From: an uncultured Candidatus Melainabacteria bacterium
GTDB lineage: Bacteria; Cyanobacteriota; Vampirovibrionia; Gastranaerophilales; Gastranaerophilaceae
Assembly: GCA_934718135.1 (NCBI GenBank)
Contig: CAKUZW010000001.1
Location: 248,001 to 312,000, forward strand
Direction: 5' to 3'
DNA: 64,000 nucleotides
How positions within the stretch are numbered: the stretch's first letter is position 1; each line of letters begins with the position of its first letter. Both the position numbers and the translations under genes were made by a program. Positions 16,423 through 24,675 of the stretch are shown here, piece after piece. The notes beneath the pieces are model-generated. The model worked only from the letters and a program-made list of their open reading frames with translations. It made no database searches and was not told the DNA's origin.

Positions 16423-17991
16423 ATGAGTGATGAAGTTATAGAACAAACTACCCCAACACAAGTTGAATGGCGACCGAAGAAAAACCCGTGGTTAATATCA
16501 GTTCCTCTAATGGCATCTGTTTTTATGTATGCGTTAGATGAAACAATTTCAAACGTTGCACTTCCTTATATGGCAGGGTCTTTTTCTTGTAGCCATAATG
16601 AAGCGACTTGGGTTGTTACTTTTTATTTGATTGCCAGTGGGATTATCATTCCTGCTGTTGATTTTTTCTGTAAATTGTTAGGAAGAAATAATTTCTTTTT
16701 ACTAAGTATTATTTTATTTACCTTGTCATCATTTTTATGTGGAATTTCAAATTCTTTAATAATGATGGTTTTGGCAAGATTTTTACAAGGATTGGGCGGA
16801 GGTGCAATTTTACCTCTATCACAATCCATAATGATGGAAAGTTTTCCAAAAGAAACACGACCGCAAGCTATGGCATTGTTTGGTTTGGGGGTTGTATTTG
16901 CTCCGATTATCGGGCCTGCTGTAGGTGGTTGGATTACTGAAAACTGGTCTTGGCCATACATTTATTATATAAATATTCCGATTGGATTTTTTGTTTTGGC
17001 AGCAGCAAAAACACTACTGGAAGAACCGCCTTACGCAAAAAGACAAAAGGGTGTTAAACTCGACACTGTCGGATTTTTCTTCTTGTCTTTGTGGCTTGTA
17101 TGCTTGCAAATCGTTCTAGATAAAGGTAATGATGCCGATTGGTTTGGTTCAACTTGGATTTGTTGGTTAACATTTATTTCTTGCGTTGGTGGAATTTGTT
17201 TCTTAATTTCTCAATTAAAAGGCAAAAATCCGTTAACTGATTTATCTGTTATGAAAGATAGAAATTTCTTCTTCGGGACAGTTATTCAGGTTGTATTGAT
17301 GGGTGTAATGATGGCATCAAGTACAATTTTGCCGACAATGTTGCAAAGTATGATGGGTTATACGTCATTCTTAAGTGGTATTTCAATGGTTCCACGTGGA
17401 GCAGGATGTTTGGTCGCGACTATATTTAGTGCGATTTTTATCTCAAAAATCGGAGAGAGAAAAATGGTATTCTGGGGCTTAATCATTCTTGGCATTGGAG
17501 GTTTGGCTTTTGGAGATATCAATTTACAAATTGCACTTAAAAATATCGGATTTCCGAACTTCTTGTTTGGGGTCGGAATGATTATGGCAATGGTGCCGCT
17601 TATAGAATTGTCTTGTAGAACGTTGAGAAATGATCAATTGACAAACGCATCAGGTGTGCAAAATTTGTTGAAAAACGTTGGTGCCGCAATCGGAACTTCT
17701 CTTGTTACAACTTGTATTTCAAGATTTGGACAAATGCACCAATCAATGATGGTTGGACATTTGAACGATTTAAACCCGAATTTTGTAGAGAGATTGCAGG
17801 CTTATACTGCTAGTTTCCTTGGAAATACGGATTTGGCAATGGCTGCTTATTCAGCTAAAACATTGCTTTATAATCAATTACTCCAACAATCAACATTGTG
17901 GGCGTATATTGATACGTTCAGATTGTTTGCGATAGCTAGCTTTTTGATTGCTCCATTGGTTCTATTGATGAAGCGAAAAAATTTGACATAA
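16423..17991 (+). CDS. MFS multidrug exporter, DHA2 (EmrB/QacA) family
   Basis: A 522-residue, about 14-helix transporter. Motif C of drug-proton antiporters is visible (GLGVVFAPIIGPAVGGWI), and ALDETISNVALPYMAG in helix 1 is typical of EmrB. ARFLQGLGGGAILPLSQ in helix 4 also fits. It should export drugs or bile-like compounds using the proton gradient. No membrane-fusion (EmrA) gene is adjacent. It shares an operon with marR. Confidence 0.93.
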   Translation: MSDEVIEQTTPTQVEWRPKKNPWLISVPLMASVFMYALDETISNVALPYMAGSFSCSHNEATWVVTFYLIASGIIIPAVDFFCKLLGRNNFFLLSIILFTLSSFLCGISNSLIMMVLARFLQGLGGGAILPLSQSIMMESFPKETRPQAMALFGLGVVFAPIIGPAVGGWITENWSWPYIYYINIPIGFFVLAAAKTLLEEPPYAKRQKGVKLDTVGFFFLSLWLVCLQIVLDKGNDADWFGSTWICWLTFISCVGGICFLISQLKGKNPLTDLSVMKDRNFFFGTVIQVVLMGVMMASSTILPTMLQSMMGYTSFLSGISMVPRGAGCLVATIFSAIFISKIGERKMVFWGLIILGIGGLAFGDINLQIALKNIGFPNFLFGVGMIMAMVPLIELSCRTLRNDQLTNASGVQNLLKNVGAAIGTSLVTTCISRFGQMHQSMMVGHLNDLNPNFVERLQAYTASFLGNTDLAMAAYSAKTLLYNQLLQQSTLWAYIDTFRLFAIASFLIAPLVLLMKRKNLT

Positions 17992-18042
17992 TATACTATT
18001 CTTAATCTTAATAATATACAAATTCCCAATTTATGTTACTCT

Positions 18043-18080
18043 CCGGATGATAAAATTCATCCGGTTTCTTTTTTTTGTTT
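18043..18080 (+). terminator. Terminator of the marR-MFS operon
   Basis: CCGGATGA (18043-18050) pairs with TCATCCGG (18057-18064), followed by a T-rich run to about 18080. A TATAAT (18119-18124), which may be the -10 box of the next operon, lies 38 bases further on. Confidence 0.85.
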
Positions 18081-18149
18081 TATCTCCAGTCGGATGATTG
18101 TAAAATTTTTGATTTGTTTATAATAATATGTATACATAAGGAGAGAAAA

Positions 18150-18539
18150 ATGAATAAAAAATCAATTATTGTAATTTTAACTATATTAATTTTGCCGGTT
18201 TTGGCATTTTTCGGATTGACTTTCAATAAAGATAATGCAAGTTTAGCCCAAGCAAGCGGAAAGCCTTCAATTATCAAATTTACATCAACAATGTGTCTTG
18301 AATGTCAAGAAGTGAATAAAGTTTTCAAGCAAGTTTTTCCAAAATATCAGGACACTGTAAATTATACCGAAGTTGTTGTTGATAGTAGAAGTGATATGAA
18401 TAATTCTCTAATAAGAAAATATAATGTAACTCTTGTACCTACAATTATTATGTTGAATTCTGACGGAACTCAATATAAGAGAATTGAATCCTCAATTCCT
18501 GCAGCAGAATTAGATAGAGACATTAAAGGTTTAAAATAA
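18150..18539 (+). CDS. Membrane-anchored thioredoxin-like protein
   Basis: A 129-residue protein with an N-terminal hydrophobic anchor or signal (residues 5-23) and a thioredoxin fold. The active-site motif is C49-L-E-C52, and the cis-Pro segment VTLVPTIIML is present. ATG 18150 follows AAGGAG; an upstream in-frame extension lacks these signs. It overlaps ccdA by one base (TAATG), so CcdA probably passes electrons across the membrane to this thioredoxin. Confidence 0.87.
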   Translation: MNKKSIIVILTILILPVLAFFGLTFNKDNASLAQASGKPSIIKFTSTMCLECQEVNKVFKQVFPKYQDTVNYTEVVVDSRSDMNNSLIRKYNVTLVPTIIMLNSDGTQYKRIESSIPAAELDRDIKGLK

Positions 18540-19237
18540 TGGAAAATTTAGTACAACTTTTTTCAAATCAAACAAGTATTTATATATTATTTGGAGCTTC
18601 ATTTTTAGGTGGGTTAATTTCTTCAATTTCTCCGTGCTCATTGTCAATGTTGCCGTTGATTATAGGGTATGTTGGCGGATGTTCTGACGAAAAACCGATA
18701 AAAACCTTAATCCAAATGATATTTTTTGTAATCGGTACAGGCATAGTTTTTTCAATCATTGGTGCGATTTGTGCGTTGACGGGTAAAATGTTTGTCGGAA
18801 ATCCGTATTTTGCTCTTGTAGTTGCATCTGTTATTTTGATTATGGGTTTGAAAATTGTTGGGTTGATTGACTTTAATATGCCCGTAATTATAAAAGAAAT
18901 TCCAAAAAACAATTTTAGTAACGAATTTGTATATCCTATTCTTTTAGGTGCTGTTTTTGCTCTAATCGGAACTCCTTGTTCGACTCCGATTTTAGCCAGT
19001 ATTATGGCATTTGCTTCAATGTCAGCCAAAATCAGTTATGCAGTTATAATGTTGTTTTTATTTTCAATTGGGCAAGGTTTGATTTTGGTTATTGCAGGAT
19101 TTTTGACTTCCAAATTAAAAACCAGTGCAAAATTTTATGATATTTCGGATAAAATCATGAAAGTCAGCGGATTTTTGTTAATTCTTGTTTCATTATATAT
19201 TTTTTATAAGATTTTTGGTGCTATCCTTGTAAAATAA
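18539..19237 (+). CDS. ccdA: CcdA-type transmembrane disulfide reductant transporter
   Basis: A 232-residue, six-helix protein of the CcdA/DsbD-beta family that carries electrons from cytosolic thioredoxin to the outer face of the membrane. The two redox cysteines are in SPCSLSMLPL and GTPCSTPIL. The start codon overlaps the thioredoxin stop. No cytochrome c maturation genes are nearby, so its client is more likely the partner thioredoxin. Confidence 0.9.
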   Translation: MENLVQLFSNQTSIYILFGASFLGGLISSISPCSLSMLPLIIGYVGGCSDEKPIKTLIQMIFFVIGTGIVFSIIGAICALTGKMFVGNPYFALVVASVILIMGLKIVGLIDFNMPVIIKEIPKNNFSNEFVYPILLGAVFALIGTPCSTPILASIMAFASMSAKISYAVIMLFLFSIGQGLILVIAGFLTSKLKTSAKFYDISDKIMKVSGFLLILVSLYIFYKIFGAILVK

Positions 19238-19297
19238 GCTTGTATATAGTATCATGCAAAGGTAAGGGATACCTCGGATTTGCAAGGAGAAAGTATA

Positions 19298-19762
19298 ATG
19301 AAAACATTTGAAGGTCAATTAACAACTACTAATGATGATAAATTTTGTATAATAATTTCCAGATTTAATGATTTTATAGGTTCAAAACTATTGTCCGGTG
19401 CGATAGATGAACTTGTTAGACATGGTGTTAATTCAGATAATATTGATATTGTAAAAGTTCCAGGGGCCTTTGAAATCCCTGTAATAGCTCAAAAATGTGC
19501 AGAATCAGGCAAATATAATGCTGTAATTACTCTTGGAGCTGTTATTAAGGGTTCAACTCCTCATTTTGATTATGTATCAGAAGGAGTTGCAAGAGGAGTT
19601 GCTCAAGTAAGTTTACAAACAGGTGTTCCTGTGATTTTTGGAGTTTTAACAACAGATAATATAGAACAAGCAATTGAAAGAGCCGGTACAAAAGCCGGAA
19701 ATAAAGGTTCTGACGCTGCAAAAACTGCAATCGAAATGGCAAATTTGGTTAAATTAGTGTAG
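19298..19762 (+). CDS. ribH: 6,7-dimethyl-8-ribityllumazine synthase
   Basis: RibH catalyses the penultimate step of riboflavin synthesis. The 154-residue protein has VPGAFEIP, GAVIKGSTPHFDYV with the catalytic His (H89), and FGVLTTDNIEQAIERAG. ATG 19298 is chosen because AAGGAG lies 8 bases upstream. The gene stands alone: ribBA, ribD and ribE are not in the window, and the roughly 60-base leader is too short for an FMN riboswitch. Confidence 0.95.
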   Translation: MKTFEGQLTTTNDDKFCIIISRFNDFIGSKLLSGAIDELVRHGVNSDNIDIVKVPGAFEIPVIAQKCAESGKYNAVITLGAVIKGSTPHFDYVSEGVARGVAQVSLQTGVPVIFGVLTTDNIEQAIERAGTKAGNKGSDAAKTAIEMANLVKLV

Positions 19763-19810
19763 ATTTGGAGTTCGAAAGTTTTTTTTGAAACTTCAAAGAA
19801 GGAGTTGGAT

Positions 19811-20704
19811 ATGGCAGAAGTAATTACTGAGTACAGAAATGAAAACACCAAAGACATTGACCTTTTATCAACCATAGATATGGTTAGAAAGATGAATGAA
19901 GAAGATCAAATAGTAGCAAAAGTTGTTGGAGATGAAGCTCCAAATATTGCTGCTGCGATTGATGTTATTGCAAAAGCATTTTTAAAAGGTGGAAGATTGT
20001 TCTACTTTGGGGCAGGTACATCAGGCAGATTAGGTATTTTAGATGCTTCTGAATGTCCGCCGACATTTAGTGTTGACCCGACTATGGTTCAAGGTATTAT
20101 TGCAGGTGGCGAAAAGGCTATAAGAAATGCAGCGGAAGGTGCTGAAGATAATTTTGGAGCCGGTAAAAAAGATGCAGAAGTTCTTAAAGAAAAAGATGTT
20201 TGTGTTGTGATTTCAGCAAGCGGCAATCCTAAATATTTGTTAGGAGTTTTGGAAAAAGCGGATGAAGTCGGAGCTGCTACGATTGCTGTTACTTGCAATT
20301 CAAAAGGGCATATTGCAGAAGAAGCAGGACTTGTTATTTGTGCAGAAGTTGGCCCCGAAGTTATTGCGGGTTCAAGCAGGTTGAAAGCCGGTACCGCTCA
20401 AAAAATGATTTTGAATATGCTTTCAACAGGTTCAATGATTAAAATCGGTAAAACCTATGAAAACTTTATGATTGACCTAAAAGCAGTAAATGAAAAACTG
20501 AAAGATAGGGCAATCAGAATTGTTTCTCAAATTGCACAAGTTACCAATAGTGAGGCTTTAGCAGCATTATTAAAATGCGATTGGGAAATTAAAACAGCTA
20601 TTATAATGATTCAAATGAAACTTGACGCTGAAAATGCTAGATTAGAATTGAAAAAACACGGTGGTGTTTTGAGAAGAATTATCAAGCCTGAAAGCGTAGT
20701 TTAG
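19811..20704 (+). CDS. murQ: N-acetylmuramic acid 6-phosphate etherase
   Basis: MurQ cleaves the lactyl ether of MurNAc-6-P to give GlcNAc-6-P in peptidoglycan recycling. The 297-residue protein has the SIS-domain loop FGAGTSGRLGILDASECPPT (66-85), with the likely catalytic Glu at 81. GGAG lies 6 bases before ATG 19811, which is preferred over TTG 19805. gpsA follows within 11 bases. Confidence 0.94.
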   Translation: MAEVITEYRNENTKDIDLLSTIDMVRKMNEEDQIVAKVVGDEAPNIAAAIDVIAKAFLKGGRLFYFGAGTSGRLGILDASECPPTFSVDPTMVQGIIAGGEKAIRNAAEGAEDNFGAGKKDAEVLKEKDVCVVISASGNPKYLLGVLEKADEVGAATIAVTCNSKGHIAEEAGLVICAEVGPEVIAGSSRLKAGTAQKMILNMLSTGSMIKIGKTYENFMIDLKAVNEKLKDRAIRIVSQIAQVTNSEALAALLKCDWEIKTAIIMIQMKLDAENARLELKKHGGVLRRIIKPESVV

Positions 20705-20715
20705 GAGGAGAGAAA

Positions 20716-21717
20716 ATGAAATTAACAGTTCTTGGAGCAGGATGTTGGGGGTTAACTTTAGCATGGCTTTTGACTAATAACTTTGAAGATATAACAGTTT
20801 GGGGTAGAGAACAGGATATTTCAGACGATTTGAGAAATAACAAACATGCTTCAAAACCTCTTGAAGTTCAATTGGATAGTAAAGTTAACGTAACATCTGA
20901 TTTGGCTTCAGCAATAAAAGATGCGGATATTATTTTATCGGTAATTGCAACTTCCGGTACTCGTGATGTTTGTGAACACTTAAAACAAGCAGGAATAAAA
21001 TCTGAACAAATTCTTGTTAATGCGTCAAAAGGTATTGAACTTCCGTCTTTGATGAGAATGTCAGAAGTTATCAAAGATGTTTTGCCGAACCAAAGATTGG
21101 TTGTTTTATCAGGCCCGACATTAGCGAAAGAAGTTCTTCAAGGCAAACCGACTGCAGCTTGTGTAGCTTGTGAAGATATTGAGACTGCTAAATTCGTACA
21201 ACAGGCATGTAATGTTCCGAATAAATTCAGACTTTATACAAATACTGATGTAATAGGAGTTGAACTTGGCGGTAGTTTGAAAAACGTAATTGCGATTGCT
21301 TCCGGTTTTGCTCATACAATGAATTTGGGTGACAATTGCTCCGGAACATTGTTAACTCGTGGTATGGCAGAAATTGTAAGAGTAAGTATTCAATTAGGGG
21401 CTAATCCTTCAACTCTATACGGGCTTTCAGGCATGGGAGATTTAATTGCGACTTGTTCTTCTCCAATGTCAAGAAATTATACCGTTGGTTCAATGCTTGC
21501 TAAAGGTAAGAAAATTAACGATATTTTGGCAGAGCTTGGGTCTGTTGCAGAAGGTGTTAAAACTTCAAAAGCAATTTGCGAACTTGCTAAAAAACTTGAT
21601 ATTGAAGTTCCGGTGTCAAATGCTATTTACGAAGCTGTTTATACCGATATTACGCCTGAACAATTGTTGTCAAAATTAATGAATAGAAAACTGAAAGAAG
21701 AAGAAAGATACGTATAA
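20716..21717 (+). CDS. gpsA: Glycerol-3-phosphate dehydrogenase (NAD(P)+)
   Basis: GpsA makes sn-glycerol-3-phosphate for phospholipid synthesis. The 333-residue protein starts with the Rossmann loop GAGCWGLTLAW (7-17) and has NASKGIE, LSGPTLAKEV, the catalytic Lys region LGGSLKNVIAIASGF, and GLSGMGDLIATC. GGAGG lies before the ATG. Its stop overlaps the start of the next gene by one base. Confidence 0.95.
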   Translation: MKLTVLGAGCWGLTLAWLLTNNFEDITVWGREQDISDDLRNNKHASKPLEVQLDSKVNVTSDLASAIKDADIILSVIATSGTRDVCEHLKQAGIKSEQILVNASKGIELPSLMRMSEVIKDVLPNQRLVVLSGPTLAKEVLQGKPTAACVACEDIETAKFVQQACNVPNKFRLYTNTDVIGVELGGSLKNVIAIASGFAHTMNLGDNCSGTLLTRGMAEIVRVSIQLGANPSTLYGLSGMGDLIATCSSPMSRNYTVGSMLAKGKKINDILAELGSVAEGVKTSKAICELAKKLDIEVPVSNAIYEAVYTDITPEQLLSKLMNRKLKEEERYV

Positions 21718-22643
21718 TGAAATTTGCCGTAAGATATTTAAAAAATACATTTTATCCGATAAATGCACCTGACTCAGTTCATCTTGAAGATGGACAAATG
21801 GTGATAGTCAGAACTGAAAAAGGTGAAGAAGCTTTAAAAGTTTTTCTGGTAAATTCTCAAATCGAAAAAATTTGGGACAATTCTAAGAAAAAACCTGAAC
21901 CTCTTCCATTTGTCAGGGTTTTGACGCAGAGGGATTTGCAGACTTTAGAAGAAATAAAAAAAGAAGAAGTCGAATCATTTTTTAAATGTCAGGCACTGGT
22001 TAAACAACACAAACTTTCGATGAATCTTGTTCAATGTAGAATAACTTTTGACAGACGAAAGATTACATTTTATTATACAGCACCTGAAAGGGTTGATTTC
22101 AGAGCATTGTTAAAGGATTTGACCCAAGTATTTACAAGAGTCAGAATTGATTTAAGACATATTGGAGTTCGAGATGAAACCTCAATTTTAGAAGGTGTCG
22201 GACTTTGTGGTCAACCTTTCTGCTGTTCAAGTTTTCTTAGAAAGTTTGCGACAATTAATGTTAAACTTGCAAAAGATCAAGGAATGCCGATTGCTCCAGG
22301 GAAAATTTCGGGAACTTGCGGTAGACTTTTGTGCTGTTTGACTTATGAGTATTCAAACTACATTGATGCTGCTAAGGGAATGCCACCAATTGGGTCTTCT
22401 GTTATGACAACGGAAGGTCTTGGAAAGGTTTGTTATTTGCAGTTTATGAGTGGAAAAGTTGCAGTTAAACTTGAAGATGGCAAGACTAAAGAATTTGATA
22501 AAAACGATATCGAAATGGTTGATGCGGATGTAAATGTAGAAATTGATGTTCCTGCAATCAACAACTATGCAGACGAAGATAGTTCAAATATTGACATCAA
22601 ACAGTTGGAAGATGATAGAAACAGTTCGACAGGCAATGTTTAG
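21717..22643 (+). CDS. ricT: PSP1-domain protein, RicT/YaaT family
   Basis: A 308-residue protein of the PSP1 C-terminal family (B. subtilis YaaT/RicT, part of the RicAFT complex that binds Fe-S clusters and affects RNA processing). The cysteine signature is complete: GLCGQPFCCSSFLRKF and GTCGRLLCCLTYEYSNY. An acidic tail follows residue 260. RicA and RicF partners are not seen nearby. The start overlaps the gpsA stop. Confidence 0.85.
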   Translation: MKFAVRYLKNTFYPINAPDSVHLEDGQMVIVRTEKGEEALKVFLVNSQIEKIWDNSKKKPEPLPFVRVLTQRDLQTLEEIKKEEVESFFKCQALVKQHKLSMNLVQCRITFDRRKITFYYTAPERVDFRALLKDLTQVFTRVRIDLRHIGVRDETSILEGVGLCGQPFCCSSFLRKFATINVKLAKDQGMPIAPGKISGTCGRLLCCLTYEYSNYIDAAKGMPPIGSSVMTTEGLGKVCYLQFMSGKVAVKLEDGKTKEFDKNDIEMVDADVNVEIDVPAINNYADEDSSNIDIKQLEDDRNSSTGNV

Positions 22644-22768
22644 TAAATTTGTAAATTATATCCTTTAATTGTATTAGAAATCTTTGTTCAAATTCTATAA
22701 AAGGTTGATTTAATTTATGTCGAAATTTGACATAATAAAACTGTTATCACCCATATAGGACTAGGACA

Positions 22769-22936
22769 ATGAATTTACACGAGCAATGTTTACTTAGATA
22801 TTTAAAGCATCCTGACGAATTATCTTATGCTACTGAAGTTTTAAAATTAAATAACAAAATTCTTGAGCAAAAATTTGTTGTCAAAAACATCCTTGCAAAT
22901 CTTTCTTTGTTAAATTATACTGAAAACGCAAAGTAA
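22769..22936 (+). CDS. Small helical protein (55 aa)
   Basis: ATG 22769 to TAA 22936 encodes 55 residues starting MNLHEQCLLRYLKHPDEL. AGGA at 22757-22760 lies 8 bases upstream. The protein is amphipathic and helical, with no known motif. It sits 15 bases before the diguanylate cyclase and may be translated with it. Confidence 0.5.
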   Translation: MNLHEQCLLRYLKHPDELSYATEVLKLNNKILEQKFVVKNILANLSLLNYTENAK

Positions 22937-22951
22937 CAAAGGTTTTTGGCT

Positions 22952-24655
22952 ATGTTAAAAAAGTTTTTATATATTTTATGGATTTCTATTTTTTTAGTGC
23001 TGTTGATTTTCAGTATAAAGAATGGAAGTTTTTTGGCGTTTATCAATTCTATGGAAAACAGAACATTTGATATTCGCCAAAGTCTTATTGCAAATTCCGG
23101 AGTTCGTCATCATGACAAAGATATTGTGATTGTTGCAATTGATGACGGGAGTTATGAATATATTTTGGATAAATACGGTGAATGGCCGCTCAGACGTGAC
23201 ATGTACGCTCAAATGGTTGATTACATTGAAGCTCAAAACCCTAAAAGTATTGCATTTGACCTGATGTTTGTCAAATCAATGAAAAGTGGGGTTCAAGCAG
23301 ACCAAGCCTTGATTGATGTATTTAAAAAGTACAAAAATGTTTATACTTCAATGAATTTGGATAACCAACCAACAGATTTGAGAACCCCACCACAATTACC
23401 GAATTTGTCTATTCTTCCTTATCCAAATGCGATGGATGCTGTTGAATACTCAAATTGTAGAGTGATTTTGCAAGGAATTTTGGATGCAACTTCTAACATC
23501 GGGATGATAAATGTCGTAAGATCAGATGATGGAGTTTTGCGTAAAATGCCTTTGTATTTGAAATATCAAGGCAAATATTATCCGCAACTCGGGTATCTTG
23601 TTGCAAACGGAGCAGGCAAAATAAAAAATGTTCATCCTGAAAATGACGGAAGCGTAATTCTCAACTGGTATGGACCTGCTGAAACTTTTGAAAACATTTC
23701 TATGTATAAATTATTAAAAGCGGTTGAACACAATGACAAAAACGCTTTTGATTTTCATAACAAAATTGTTTATTTTGGGGCTACAGCAGCAAGTTTGTTT
23801 GATATAAAAACCGTTCCTGTGGACAAAGTTTACCCTGGAGTTGAAGTTCAGACAACTTATGTAAACAATTTGCTTGACGGAAGTTTGATAAAAAAATGTC
23901 CGGAAGGCATAAATGTTTTAGCAGGATTAGTTTTAGCGTTATTAACAGTAATTTTTGTATTCAGGGTTCAATCCATGCCTGTAGCTTTCGGGTTGTCTGT
24001 CACAATCTCAACTTTTTATGTCATGTTTGCTTATGAACTTATGAGATACAAATACTATTGGATAAAAATTGTATCTCCAATTTCTATATGTTTATTTGCA
24101 TTTATTTTAGCAGTAATTATCAAATACCTAATAAAATCAAGGGATTTTGACACACAATATAAACTTGCAACAACAGATGGGTTAACAGAATTATACAATC
24201 ACAGATATTTCCAAGATCAAATGAGAAGGTTTGTTTCTCATTGTGAAAGATATGAAAACGTTTTTTCTTTGATAATTATAGATATTGATTTCTTCAAAAA
24301 ATTCAATGACAATTTTGGACACCAATCAGGTGATGCTGTGTTAAGACAAGTTGCATTTACATTAAAGAAAAATGTCAGAACAACCGATATAGTATGCAGA
24401 TATGGTGGGGAAGAAATGAGTATAATTCTTCCAAACACAAAAAATGAAGAAGCCGTTGCGATTGCAAACAAATTGTGTACAATAATTGCCGAAAAAAAAT
24501 GCAAGCTTGCAAATGGCAAAGAAAGCAATGTTACAATCAGTTTGGGAGTATCCACTTATGGAGAAGAAGACGGACTTACTCCTGAAGAAATTATATCTTC
24601 CGCAGATAAAAGATTGTATCACGCAAAAGAAAACGGACGTAACAGAGTTAATTAA
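22952..24655 (+). CDS. CHASE2-GGDEF diguanylate cyclase
   Basis: A 567-residue membrane protein. One N-terminal helix is followed by an extracytoplasmic CHASE2 sensor (about 30-310), three helices (about 315-390) and a C-terminal GGDEF domain. The active-site motif is GGEEM (485-489), so the last residue is Met instead of Phe. An inhibitory I-site RxxD is present (R476-D479), five residues before it. It should make c-di-GMP from GTP in response to an outside signal. ATG 22952 is used because AAAGG lies 9 bases upstream. Confidence 0.9.
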   Translation: MLKKFLYILWISIFLVLLIFSIKNGSFLAFINSMENRTFDIRQSLIANSGVRHHDKDIVIVAIDDGSYEYILDKYGEWPLRRDMYAQMVDYIEAQNPKSIAFDLMFVKSMKSGVQADQALIDVFKKYKNVYTSMNLDNQPTDLRTPPQLPNLSILPYPNAMDAVEYSNCRVILQGILDATSNIGMINVVRSDDGVLRKMPLYLKYQGKYYPQLGYLVANGAGKIKNVHPENDGSVILNWYGPAETFENISMYKLLKAVEHNDKNAFDFHNKIVYFGATAASLFDIKTVPVDKVYPGVEVQTTYVNNLLDGSLIKKCPEGINVLAGLVLALLTVIFVFRVQSMPVAFGLSVTISTFYVMFAYELMRYKYYWIKIVSPISICLFAFILAVIIKYLIKSRDFDTQYKLATTDGLTELYNHRYFQDQMRRFVSHCERYENVFSLIIIDIDFFKKFNDNFGHQSGDAVLRQVAFTLKKNVRTTDIVCRYGGEEMSIILPNTKNEEAVAIANKLCTIIAEKKCKLANGKESNVTISLGVSTYGEEDGLTPEEIISSADKRLYHAKENGRNRVN

Positions 24656-24675
24656 ATATAATTAAAAGTAAAAGT

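Noticed and set aside
18580..19029. Long minus-strand frame inside ccdA
   Set aside because: It is a reverse reading of hydrophobic codons without start signals; ccdA is unambiguous.
19238..19297. Possible FMN riboswitch before ribH
   Set aside because: The leader is only about 60 bases and lacks the long conserved multi-stem pattern of an FMN aptamer; only a small AGGTA...TACCT hairpin is present.
22715..22735. TTATGTC/GACATAA palindrome after ricT
   Set aside because: No T-run follows and no good -10 box fits the TTGACA inside it, so neither a terminator nor a promoter could be supported.
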